From Promethearchaeota archaeon (GTDB lineage Archaea > Asgardarchaeota > Lokiarchaeia > Sigynarchaeales > SOKP01), in the NCBI GenBank assembly GCA_016839425.1, contig JAEOUI010000018.1, forward strand, positions 1 through 12,518: a stretch of DNA of 12,518 nt, written 5' to 3'. Shown piece after piece: positions 5,919 to 12,518 of this stretch. The notes below the pieces were generated by a model. It saw only the letters and a program-made list of their open reading frames with translations, did not search any database and was not told where the DNA came from. Within the stretch, counting starts at the first letter, position 1. Each line of letters begins with the position of its first letter. The position numbers were made by a program, and so were the translations under genes.

Positions 5919-6728
5919 TTAATCGTCCCAAACTTCTGAATTGATCAGATGTTCAATCCGAGTTCGTCGAGGTCTAACAAATTTCGTACGATTATTTTTT
6001 CTTTCAAGTAAGAGGGAACGCTCGAGAGTCCTTGAATTGACCATTTGCACTTCTAAATCTCCTTCATTCAACCAAATGTGATTGAAACTGGGCTCCTCGT
6101 CTGCTCGCACCTTATTCGATGTAGATGTACCGCAATATAGGAAGGTGGTAGGACCAATAACATAGGCATGAGGAATGTGTTTGTGTCCCATAAGGACAAG
6201 ATCAATTCCAAAGAGTTGGGTGAACTCTATGAGCTCTCCTGCATCTACAAGCGTGGTTTGCTTGCGGCCACTAAAAGGAACGGCAATGGCATGATGGTGC
6301 ATGGCAATAACTCGATTTTCCAAGTTTTCACTAAATTGATGACCAAGCCAGTCTAATTGTTCATCGCCTATTTCTCCAGTAGAGACATCATCTTTTGCGC
6401 TGCAAACACCTACTATGATAGAATCTTTTTCTTCAATGATTATCTTAGACCTACGAGGAGCTATAAATTTTTCAAAAAAAATAAGACCATTGTTTTTAGC
6501 ACAATGGTTTCCTGGTACGACTAAAAGGCGTTTTGAAACCTGCTTGATTTTCTGTAAATAGGCAGAAAATTTTTGATATTGTCGATATCTACCTTTATGT
6601 ACGATATCACCTGTCAACACAACAACATCGTGGTCGTTTTGTTTAATGTAATTTATGACATTATCAAAGTAAGAGTCCTCAAACTCGCTTCCGTAATGAA
6701 GATCGCTAATCTGTATGATTGTAACCAT
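5919..6728 (-). CDS. Calcineurin-like metallophosphoesterase
   Basis: The 269-residue cytoplasmic protein shows the ordered motifs of the two-metal phosphoesterase fold: DLH (D9, H11), GD (D41), GNH (N74, H75), a histidine cluster MHHH (143-146), and GHKH (181-184). The layout resembles class III cyclic-nucleotide phosphodiesterases (CpdA group), so a phosphodiester or phosphomonoester substrate is expected; which one cannot be told. The usual aspartate or glutamate after GNH is cysteine (C76). The C-terminal 35 residues are highly basic and arginine-rich (about 235-258), which could contact nucleic acid or another polyanion. The gene is 88 bases after the seven-helix membrane protein gene and 49 bases before the Nudix gene, all on the same strand. 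Co-transcription is possible but not shown. Confidence 0.9.
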   Translation of the reverse strand: MVTIIQISDLHYGSEFEDSYFDNVINYIKQNDHDVVVLTGDIVHKGRYRQYQKFSAYLQKIKQVSKRLLVVPGNHCAKNNGLIFFEKFIAPRRSKIIIEEKDSIIVGVCSAKDDVSTGEIGDEQLDWLGHQFSENLENRVIAMHHHAIAVPFSGRKQTTLVDAGELIEFTQLFGIDLVLMGHKHIPHAYVIGPTTFLYCGTSTSNKVRADEEPSFNHIWLNEGDLEVQMVNSRTLERSLLLERKNNRTKFVRPRRTRIEHLINSEVWDD

Positions 6729-6816
6729 TTTAGATCACGCAATTATATTGAAAGATATTATTGAATTTCATCAAGAATAGAATGGTTAAATAATTTATTG
6801 AAGTTCTTTTAAATAC

Positions 6817-7599
6817 CTATAAAAATTGTTCTTCAGCGGGATCGTCTTGAATATTGAATAATTTCCTAATCCATAATGGAAAGATGAATCCAATATAAAA
6901 TAATAACCCAGAAAAAGTGATTATAAACCGTATAAGCACTAGAGCAACATCATTTAATTGAAAAGCAGAATCAATAATAGTTGCTCCACAATAGCACAAC
7001 CAGCCAGACAACATAAAACTACCTTGTATTTTGTATCTCCTTCCCTTTAATTTCATTGTATTAAGAGCAAATTCAAATCCAGTTCCTAAAGTTAAAAATA
7101 AAGTGGAGAAATGAAAGAATAAAATATATCCCATATATCTAATATCGAATGGATGATATGGTAAATCAATCACGCCTAGTAATTCGTGAACGGGGGCTCC
7201 TGGAAGCCAAAATAGAACAGAAAAGAAATAAATCCAATAAATAACGGAGTAAATAATTGATATTATCATTAAAATCTTTTTTCTCTTAGGCGTAATAATT
7301 TGAGCGTAGATTTGAATCCAAGCCATAACAGCGAAAGGTAGAAGTAGGTTGGCAGTAATCATGTAGATCTCGTATGATGTAATATTTTTTGTTAAAAGCC
7401 AGTAAATATATCCAAAACAATATGGCCACCACGGTTCACTCATTATAACAGCAGCGATTGCGAAATACAGCATCATTTTGGATCGATCCTTGATTGCTTT
7501 TTTTAACACTATGCCCGTAAGTAAGAAAGAAAAAGAAATGCCAATTACTGCGGTTATTCCAGAGATGTGACTTAACGGTGATATATCAACAAATAGCAT
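6817..7599 (-). CDS. Seven-transmembrane protein of unknown function
   Basis: I do not recognise this 260-residue protein. Seven hydrophobic segments are visible, at about 13-33, 42-69, 77-102, 109-133, 154-178, 191-212 and 217-243, joined by short loops. The loops at 33-41, 103-108, 183-190 and 244-248 are rich in K/R, which would place them in the cytoplasm and leave the N-terminus outside. Notable features are SEPWWPY in the second helix (54-60), a proline-rich outer loop with HPFD (149-152), and an acidic tail QDDPAEE (251-257). The seven-helix plan resembles the sensor domains found in front of signalling modules, but no kinase, cyclase or other output domain is attached. It lies between alaS and a phosphoesterase gene on the same strand. 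The ATG at 7599 has AT-rich promoter-like sequence 12-25 bases upstream and no Shine-Dalgarno sequence. Confidence 0.75.
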   Translation of the reverse strand: MLFVDISPLSHISGITAVIGISFSFLLTGIVLKKAIKDRSKMMLYFAIAAVIMSEPWWPYCFGYIYWLLTKNITSYEIYMITANLLLPFAVMAWIQIYAQIITPKRKKILMIISIIYSVIYWIYFFSVLFWLPGAPVHELLGVIDLPYHPFDIRYMGYILFFHFSTLFLTLGTGFEFALNTMKLKGRRYKIQGSFMLSGWLCYCGATIIDSAFQLNDVALVLIRFIITFSGLLFYIGFIFPLWIRKLFNIQDDPAEEQFL

Positions 7600-7678
7600 C
7601 TATAGCATATTAAATTGTATATTATGAAACATATAGATATTATTGTCAAATGTTGTTATAAATCTATGTTTAGTTCAG

Positions 7679-10630
7679 TCATTTAAAATACTCTTTTATG
7701 TGTCTCATAACATCTTCTAATTTCACATTGGTATTGTTAATAACTCCTTGTCCATAGTCCTGACTTCCACCACCTTTTCCACCGAAATGAGTCATTAAAT
7801 CATGTATAAAAGAACCCATATTAAATTTTAATAGATTTGCAACTTCCTTGCCCGACATACCTAATACTCCAATGCCTTTTTCAGAACTATAGAGAAAAAT
7901 TGTTACTATATTATTGCTTTTTTTCATAATTCTTTGACTTAAATTTTTGATATCATTTTGATTGATATCTTCGAAAGAATGAATCACTAACTTACAATTT
8001 TTTAATTCTCGAGCCTTTTCAATTAAATCTAAAAGATATTCTTCAGTTAACATGTGTTCAACGGTTTCAACCTTTTTTACACCTTGACTCCATTCTTTGT
8101 AAAGTTTTTTCACTTTAGATAGTATCTTATTATCCTTAACATTGAGAAATTGGGCGATTTCAATTATCACATTTTCTTCTGTTATAGTTTTTGAATTTAA
8201 CTTCAAATCTTTCTTATCTATTTTCCCCTTCTTTAAAGCCTTATTCAGGTTATTGCGCTTTTCTAATAATTCTTTTATTCGTCCTACGAGCTTATTGGCA
8301 TCCACTGACAAGATTTTTTGTAAATCTTCCAAGATTCTTGCTTGTTCATCTTCTACTTTACTCGTTGCATTACCTGCCGTAAAAACTAATCGAACAACAC
8401 CATCTTGAATTTTTTGAGATTTGAGGATTTTAATATATCCCGCTTCTGAAGTGTTATTCAAGTGAGTACCACCACACGCTTCAACATCTATGCTTGGAAT
8501 TTCAACTATTCTTATATTCTTACCAGGAACGGCACCTCCTTGATATAACCCCATCCCGTACATTTGCTCAGCCCTAGTACGTGGCATAAATGAAAGCTTT
8601 AAATTAATTTTAGCGTTAACTATCTCGTTTGCTTTCTCTTCTATCCTTTTTAAATTCTCTTTTGAAATCTGTTCGTAATGAGTAATGTCCAAATGAGCGC
8701 TTTTTACTGTCTTTTTAGCACCTGCTTGATTGATGTGATTACCTAATACCTGTGTTGCGGCTGCGTTTACTATATGAGTTGCCGTATGGTGCTGTGAAAG
8801 TTGAAACCTCCAATCTTTATCTACTTTTACCTTTACGGTATCTCCTTCCTTGAATTTTGGAGCGTCTTGAAGCACATGTATGATATGATTACCTTGCTTG
8901 ATTACATCGACAAATTCTTGACCGTTAATGATTCCAATATCGTGAAGTTGCCCTCCAGAAGTACCATAGGCAACGGATTGATCTAAAACAACCATCTTAT
9001 CGACGATCTTCAGAACTTTTGCTTGATTTGAGATTCTTGTATAATCGTCATAATATAACGATTCCGTTTCAGGAACATCATCTAAATTCAGACCTGTTTC
9101 TTTTCCAGTGGCGTGAGCTTGCTCCACTTTTTCGTGCCGTTCAACAACGAGAGAATAAAAGTTATCGGGAATTACTACTTTTTTATCATGCTTTTTTGCT
9201 ATTGACCTAACCATCTCAGGACTGATACCATTAGAGTCGTATAGTTCTATTAAAGTATCCAATGAAATATCTCCTTTCTTTACTATTTTTTCGAGAATCT
9301 TTGTGGCCTTCTCCTTGGTTGCATGGAATTTTTCCTTTTCCACATCTAAAATCTCTCTTAATTCCTCCAGGTGTTCCGACACTTCAGGGAATAAATCTTT
9401 TAATTCTTCGGCGTGCCATTCGCAAACATCGGCCAAGTCTATTTGCCATTCAAATTGGTCTATAAAGCTCAATGCCCTTCGAAAAATGACCCTGAGATTA
9501 TATCCTCCACCTACATTAGAAGGTAGCTTTCCATCGTTAATTGCAAATAGCAAGCTTCGGGCGTGTTCCGCAATTGAATAAAGACCAGTCATTGGTAAAA
9601 TTTTTTCTTTTAGATCATCGACTTTCATATCTAGTTCGTAGGCCACTCGCTTCCAAGCAGAGTCCATATCCTCAACTTCATCGACATTTAAATATGCGGC
9701 ATATTGAGAAAATTTATCGTACAAGTCGAGGTCCAATTTTATGCTTGTTTTTTCTCTGAGTTTTTTTAATACTTGAGGAAACACGGCCTCGTACATGTTT
9801 GGAGTGCCTTGTGAAAACCAAGCAACTCTCTCTTGACCTAGCCCCATGTCAAGTACCTTTAACTTTAATTCCTTTGGCCCTTCTGGCGTTTGCTCAAACA
9901 TCATATATACTTGATTGAACAGTTCAACACCTCTACTAAAGAATTCAAGGCTGCATCCAAAAGTTCCACCTCCCGCCCAGGAATCCTCGTGAATGGTAAT
10001 CTCTTCTTTGGAGAGTCCAACTCCTTTTTCAGTTATGAAATCGTGCATGTCCATAAAAAGTTGACCTTGATTCCACTCGTCTGGAGAAACGAATGAATGT
10101 TGACCGATCATCACAAAACCACATGCATGTGATCCTGTCAATCCTACATTAGGAATATCGTTAAATCGCAAGCAGAATTGAGGTATTAAAAGTTTTTTAG
10201 CAGGAGGATCGACTTCCCCAGAAACTACATAAGGTTGGAACGCAGAGATAGAAGCAATAGTGAATTCTGATGTAGGATTCCACCTTGCAACACACGGATA
10301 TCTCTTAATAGGTAAATATCCCCTTGGTTCAAGAACTTCAACGATTTTTTTCCAGACATCTACATAACTCAATTTAATAGGTGAAGGATTGTTAATAACT
10401 ACTTGAAATCCACCCGAACAGACTGGATCTCCACAAACATCTCTATCTTTATGAGTTGTCCAAAAGTTAGTACCGCAACTACAAGTTTTCCTCATATATC
10501 CCAATTGTTTAAGTTCCTTGGTTGGGAAATACATATCAGGTTCTTTTGAAGCGATAATCTTAAAAATTTTTTTGGTTTCTTTATCGCTTGAACTCTTGGA
10601 AAGCGAATTTACCTGATCTTCATTAAGCAT
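7679..10630 (-). CDS. alaS: Alanyl-tRNA synthetase, archaeal type
   Basis: This 983-residue enzyme attaches alanine to tRNA(Ala) and edits mischarged serine or glycine. An archaeal N-terminal zinc site uses C50, C52, C66 and C71. The class II core follows, with the motif 2 region at 151-180 (RFND, then GSHACGFVMIG) and motif 3 GLGQERVAW (263-271). The editing domain has SGGQ (558-561), the HxxxH pair H615/H619, and C719 with H723 in ACGGTH. A coiled linker (about 760-850) leads to a C-terminal DHHA1-type domain ending in the glycine-rich GGKGGGSQDYGQG (950-962). All functional residues look intact. The first zinc pair is CxC, one residue shorter than the CxxC I recall in most archaeal relatives, and the protein is somewhat long, partly through an approximately 45-residue N-terminal lead. 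It is divergent from the first GTPase gene, and AT-rich sequence at 10643-10664 likely holds its promoter. Confidence 0.97.
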   Translation of the reverse strand: MLNEDQVNSLSKSSSDKETKKIFKIIASKEPDMYFPTKELKQLGYMRKTCSCGTNFWTTHKDRDVCGDPVCSGGFQVVINNPSPIKLSYVDVWKKIVEVLEPRGYLPIKRYPCVARWNPTSEFTIASISAFQPYVVSGEVDPPAKKLLIPQFCLRFNDIPNVGLTGSHACGFVMIGQHSFVSPDEWNQGQLFMDMHDFITEKGVGLSKEEITIHEDSWAGGGTFGCSLEFFSRGVELFNQVYMMFEQTPEGPKELKLKVLDMGLGQERVAWFSQGTPNMYEAVFPQVLKKLREKTSIKLDLDLYDKFSQYAAYLNVDEVEDMDSAWKRVAYELDMKVDDLKEKILPMTGLYSIAEHARSLLFAINDGKLPSNVGGGYNLRVIFRRALSFIDQFEWQIDLADVCEWHAEELKDLFPEVSEHLEELREILDVEKEKFHATKEKATKILEKIVKKGDISLDTLIELYDSNGISPEMVRSIAKKHDKKVVIPDNFYSLVVERHEKVEQAHATGKETGLNLDDVPETESLYYDDYTRISNQAKVLKIVDKMVVLDQSVAYGTSGGQLHDIGIINGQEFVDVIKQGNHIIHVLQDAPKFKEGDTVKVKVDKDWRFQLSQHHTATHIVNAAATQVLGNHINQAGAKKTVKSAHLDITHYEQISKENLKRIEEKANEIVNAKINLKLSFMPRTRAEQMYGMGLYQGGAVPGKNIRIVEIPSIDVEACGGTHLNNTSEAGYIKILKSQKIQDGVVRLVFTAGNATSKVEDEQARILEDLQKILSVDANKLVGRIKELLEKRNNLNKALKKGKIDKKDLKLNSKTITEENVIIEIAQFLNVKDNKILSKVKKLYKEWSQGVKKVETVEHMLTEEYLLDLIEKARELKNCKLVIHSFEDINQNDIKNLSQRIMKKSNNIVTIFLYSSEKGIGVLGMSGKEVANLLKFNMGSFIHDLMTHFGGKGGGSQDYGQGVINNTNVKLEDVMRHIKEYFK

Positions 10631-10728
10631 TATAAGATGAATAATATATCAAAATTAATTAATATCGATAGTTCTAGAAAATCAGTGTAATAAAGATTAT
10701 AATTAACTTAATGAATAAATATAAAATA

Positions 10729-10737
10729 TTTTATAAC
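10729..10737 (+). promoter_or_regulatory. TATA box of the first GTPase gene
   Basis: TTTTATAAC at 10729-10737 lies after an A-rich stretch that could serve as a BRE. It would start transcription near 10760, leaving about 25 bases of leader before the ATG at 10785. The divergent alaS start is at 10630. Confidence 0.35.
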
Positions 10738-10784
10738 TTGTGAGCTTATAGTTTCATATCAAATTGAATAGTAACACAAGTCTC

Positions 10785-11363
10785 ATGACGGACGAACGAG
10801 AATTTTACTTTAAAATCGTAGTGATTGGAGATAGTGCCGTAGGAAAAACCTCGCTCATTTTTCGATACACCACAGGAACATTTAACCAGGAATACATCAT
10901 GACCTTAGGCACTCAAATAAGTAAATTTCAAGCCACGATTGAGGGCATATCGACTAAATTAGTATTTTGGGACTTGGCCGGGCAAGCTACTTTCGAACAA
11001 TTGCGCAAGAACTTCTATAATGGCACGAGTGCAGCAATTATCGTGTTCTCTCACGAGGAGAACGAAATGGGTGAAAGAAGCTTAAAGAATTGTCTCAAAT
11101 GGTATCAAGATGTCATAAAATATTGTGGAAACATACCCATAATTCTTTTTGGAAATAAGATCGATTTAATAGATATTGAAAAGCTATCTACCGATAAAGA
11201 CCACCCAAAATCGGATCAAAACATTATTAAATTAGCAGAAAATTTGAATATGAGCGGTTATTATAAGACAAGCGCTCTAACGGGTCAAGGAGTGGCGAAA
11301 GCGTTTGTAGCAATAATATCAAAACTCGTACGCAATAATGCTGAGCATTTTCAGAGGTGTTAG
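10785..11363 (+). CDS. Rab/Ras-like small GTPase, first tandem copy
   Basis: From the ATG at 10785 the protein has 192 residues, a single G domain with all five motifs. These are the P loop GDSAVGKT (15-22), switch I T40, WDLAGQ (62-67) with the catalytic Q67, NKID (124-127) and TSAL (162-165). It should bind GTP and hydrolyse it as a molecular switch; the target is unknown. A TTG at 10764 would add seven residues. The ATG is preferred because the product then starts MTDE, like the MTDL of the next gene, and every motif falls one residue from its paralogue. Sequence typical of neither Ras nor Rab is the FSHEE segment (89-93). The protein ends in cysteine (QRC). It has no lipid-binding extension, signal or membrane helix. 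Identity to the next copy is about 60% (103 of 173 counted by eye). Confidence 0.93.
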   Translation: MTDEREFYFKIVVIGDSAVGKTSLIFRYTTGTFNQEYIMTLGTQISKFQATIEGISTKLVFWDLAGQATFEQLRKNFYNGTSAAIIVFSHEENEMGERSLKNCLKWYQDVIKYCGNIPIILFGNKIDLIDIEKLSTDKDHPKSDQNIIKLAENLNMSGYYKTSALTGQGVAKAFVAIISKLVRNNAEHFQRC

Positions 11364-11459
11364 TAGTTTCTATTTAAAATATGATGTTATTCAAAATTTT
11401 TAATTATGTTTGAATTGTATGATAAAGATAAACAACTGTTTTAAGATCCATTTCATTCA

Positions 11460-11468
11460 TTTATTTAA
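11460..11468 (+). promoter_or_regulatory. TATA box of the second GTPase gene
   Basis: TTTATTTAA at 11460-11468 is centred about 32 bases before the ATG at 11496, with no Shine-Dalgarno sequence between. This suggests the second copy is transcribed separately, with only a few bases of leader. Confidence 0.35.
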
Positions 11469-11495
11469 CAAGATATGATTTTTTAAAACAAAAAA

Positions 11496-12077
11496 ATGAC
11501 AGATTTAAGCTATTCTTTTAAAATAATAGTCATTGGAGATGGTGCCGTAGGAAAGACATCCTTGATCAAGCGCTTCGTACATGACACTTTTAATAAGGAA
11601 TATATTAACACTTTAGGCAGCGAAATAACAAAATACACGGAAACTATAGAGGACTTATCTGTCAACCTAATTTTTTGGGATCTCGCAGGACAGTCGGGTT
11701 TCTCGCGAATTCGAGAGAATTTTTTTAAAGGAAGCAACGCAGCTATCGTTGTTTTTTCTCACGAAGAAACTGATTTAGGCGAATTAAGCTTTAAAAACAC
11801 ATTAAAATGGCTTCAGGATGTGTACGACCATTGTGGGCGAATTCCTTTAATATTATTCGGAAATAAAATCGATTTAGTTGACAAAAATGAGTTAGAAATC
11901 AAAAACGAACATCCACGATCAGATCAAAACCTGAACAAACTCGCAAGAGATATGGAATTTTTAGGATATTTTAAGACAAGCGCTCTAACAGGAGATGGTG
12001 TCCAGCAAGCATTTAAAACTTTGATCAAAGAATTATACTCAATTCAAAAGCGAATTGACAAACATAAGGGGGTATAG
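11496..12077 (+). CDS. Rab/Ras-like small GTPase, second tandem copy
   Basis: The 193-residue protein is a complete G domain: P loop GDGAVGKT (14-21), switch I T39, WDLAGQ (61-66) with catalytic Q66, NKID (123-126) and TSAL (161-164). It aligns without gaps to the preceding gene over about 173 residues. The two differ most in switch I flanks, the region after NKID and the C-terminus, which is where effector or membrane specificity usually lies. This copy ends in a basic tail (KRIDKHKGV) and lacks the terminal cysteine of its neighbour. It lies 132 bases downstream of the first copy. Its stop is only five bases from the stop of the convergent flavoprotein gene. It is expected to be a cytoplasmic or membrane-peripheral switch; no regulator or effector is encoded beside it. 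Confidence 0.94.
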   Translation: MTDLSYSFKIIVIGDGAVGKTSLIKRFVHDTFNKEYINTLGSEITKYTETIEDLSVNLIFWDLAGQSGFSRIRENFFKGSNAAIVVFSHEETDLGELSFKNTLKWLQDVYDHCGRIPLILFGNKIDLVDKNELEIKNEHPRSDQNLNKLARDMEFLGYFKTSALTGDGVQQAFKTLIKELYSIQKRIDKHKGV

Positions 12078-12082
12078 TTCAT

Positions 12083-12518
12083 TCAATTCATTATTTTCAA
12101 TCTTTGAAATATTGCATATCCTTTATTTGCAAAGTCGTAATCCAGAAGTTCAATTATTTCTGGCACGATTTTTAATATAAGTTTTCTCTTTCCTTTTACG
12201 ATTTCTTGAGCCCTATTAAATTCAAGATTTCCTTCTTTTAAAAAAACCAAATTATTTCTTCCAGAAGCAGTAATTTGCATGCCTTGTATTTTTCCCGTAT
12301 CCATTGGCGTGTATATTCCAATGCTGACAATGGGATTTTCTTCAATATTTTTCACTTTCCTCCCTGGTGATAATCCAACAAATATCGTAAAATTGTTTAT
12401 ATCACCATCTTTTTCCATATAAAAATCCATCGGAGTTGCTCTTGGTATATTATCTGAACACGTGCATAATACTAACGCTTTTCTCGCATTTAAAAAGGTT
12501 TTTATTTCTTTTTTTAAA
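12083..12518 (-). CDS. FMN-binding split-barrel (PPOX-like) protein, 5' end outside the window
   Basis: An internal ATG at 12430 would give a 115-residue protein, but the frame stays open through 12517. It adds 29 codons that clearly belong to the family: KTFLNARKALVLCTCSDN, then PRATPMDF. The pattern ALVLCT, then xPRATPMD, then GLSPGRKVKNIEENP is the classic start of a pyridoxamine 5'-phosphate oxidase-like split barrel, where the RKVxN segment contacts FMN phosphate. At least 144 residues are visible and the true start lies beyond the window. Members bind FMN, F420 or heme and act as small reductases or oxidases; the substrate is not evident. The gene converges on the second GTPase, with a five-base gap. 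Confidence 0.8.
   Translation of the reverse strand, partial: LKKEIKTFLNARKALVLCTCSDNIPRATPMDFYMEKDGDINNFTIFVGLSPGRKVKNIEENPIVSIGIYTPMDTGKIQGMQITASGRNNLVFLKEGNLEFNRAQEIVKGKRKLILKIVPEIIELLDYDFANKGYAIFQRLKIMN

Noticed and set aside
7679..10630. Several + strand reading frames of 60-92 codons inside alaS
   Set aside because: They are antisense shadows of a fully conserved synthetase, with no promoter or family resemblance.
10764..10784. TTG start for the first GTPase
   Set aside because: The ATG at 10785 gives an N-terminus matching the tandem paralogue; TTG adds seven unmatched residues.
12083..12430. Complete 115-residue protein starting at the internal ATG at 12430
   Set aside because: The frame is open to the window edge and the extra 29 codons match the conserved N-terminus of the split-barrel family.
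1..12518. CRISPR array, insertion sequence or integrated element
   Set aside because: No regularly spaced direct repeats, no transposase or integrase, and no clear shift in base composition.

Overview
This is an AT-rich, gene-dense stretch of archaeal chromosome, most likely from an Asgard archaeon (Loki-/Heimdall-like). Three observations support this. There is an archaeal-type alanyl-tRNA synthetase with an N-terminal zinc site and a DtdA/DTD2-type D-aminoacyl-tRNA deacylase. There are three Ras/Rab-like small GTPase genes, two intact and one degenerate, in 12.5 kb. Several start codons lie about 22-32 bases downstream of TATA-like boxes with no Shine-Dalgarno sequence, as expected for archaeal leaderless or short-leader genes. 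No transposon, CRISPR array, tRNA or rRNA gene was recognised.

Layout. Bases 11-155 can fold into a long closing stem around several hairpins, followed by a T run; this is an unassigned candidate structured RNA. Next come a corrinoid (B12) methyl-carrier protein (263-901, +) and dtdA (963-1871, +). A minus-strand pair follows: an unrecognised 288-residue protein (1876-2742) and a class III aminotransferase (2821-4017). A small VOC/glyoxalase-fold protein (4171-4566, +) and a degenerate GTPase with a C-terminal cysteine-rich module (4692-5444, +) come next. The minus strand then holds a Nudix hydrolase (5441-5869), a calcineurin-like phosphoesterase (5919-6728), a seven-helix membrane protein (6817-7599) and alaS (7679-10630). 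Two tandem paralogous Rab/Ras-like GTPases (10785-11363 and 11496-12077, +) follow. The window ends inside an FMN-binding split-barrel protein (12083-12518, -).

How the genes may work together. AlaRS and DtdA both guard translation: AlaRS edits mischarged tRNA(Ala), and DtdA strips D-amino acids from tRNA. The corrinoid protein implies methyl-group metabolism, but no partner methyltransferase lies in the window. The Nudix hydrolase and phosphoesterase could both act on nucleotide-type phosphate esters, but this is inferred only from adjacency. The GTPases belong to the expanded Asgard GTPase repertoire, and no GAP, GEF, longin or roadblock partner was seen. No gap without a gene exceeds 300 bases.

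The items most worth a second look are the candidate RNA at 11-155, the pseudo-GTPase with four or more C-terminal cysteines, and the spaced ATTGTA motifs over the promoter of the unrecognised gene at 1876-2742.
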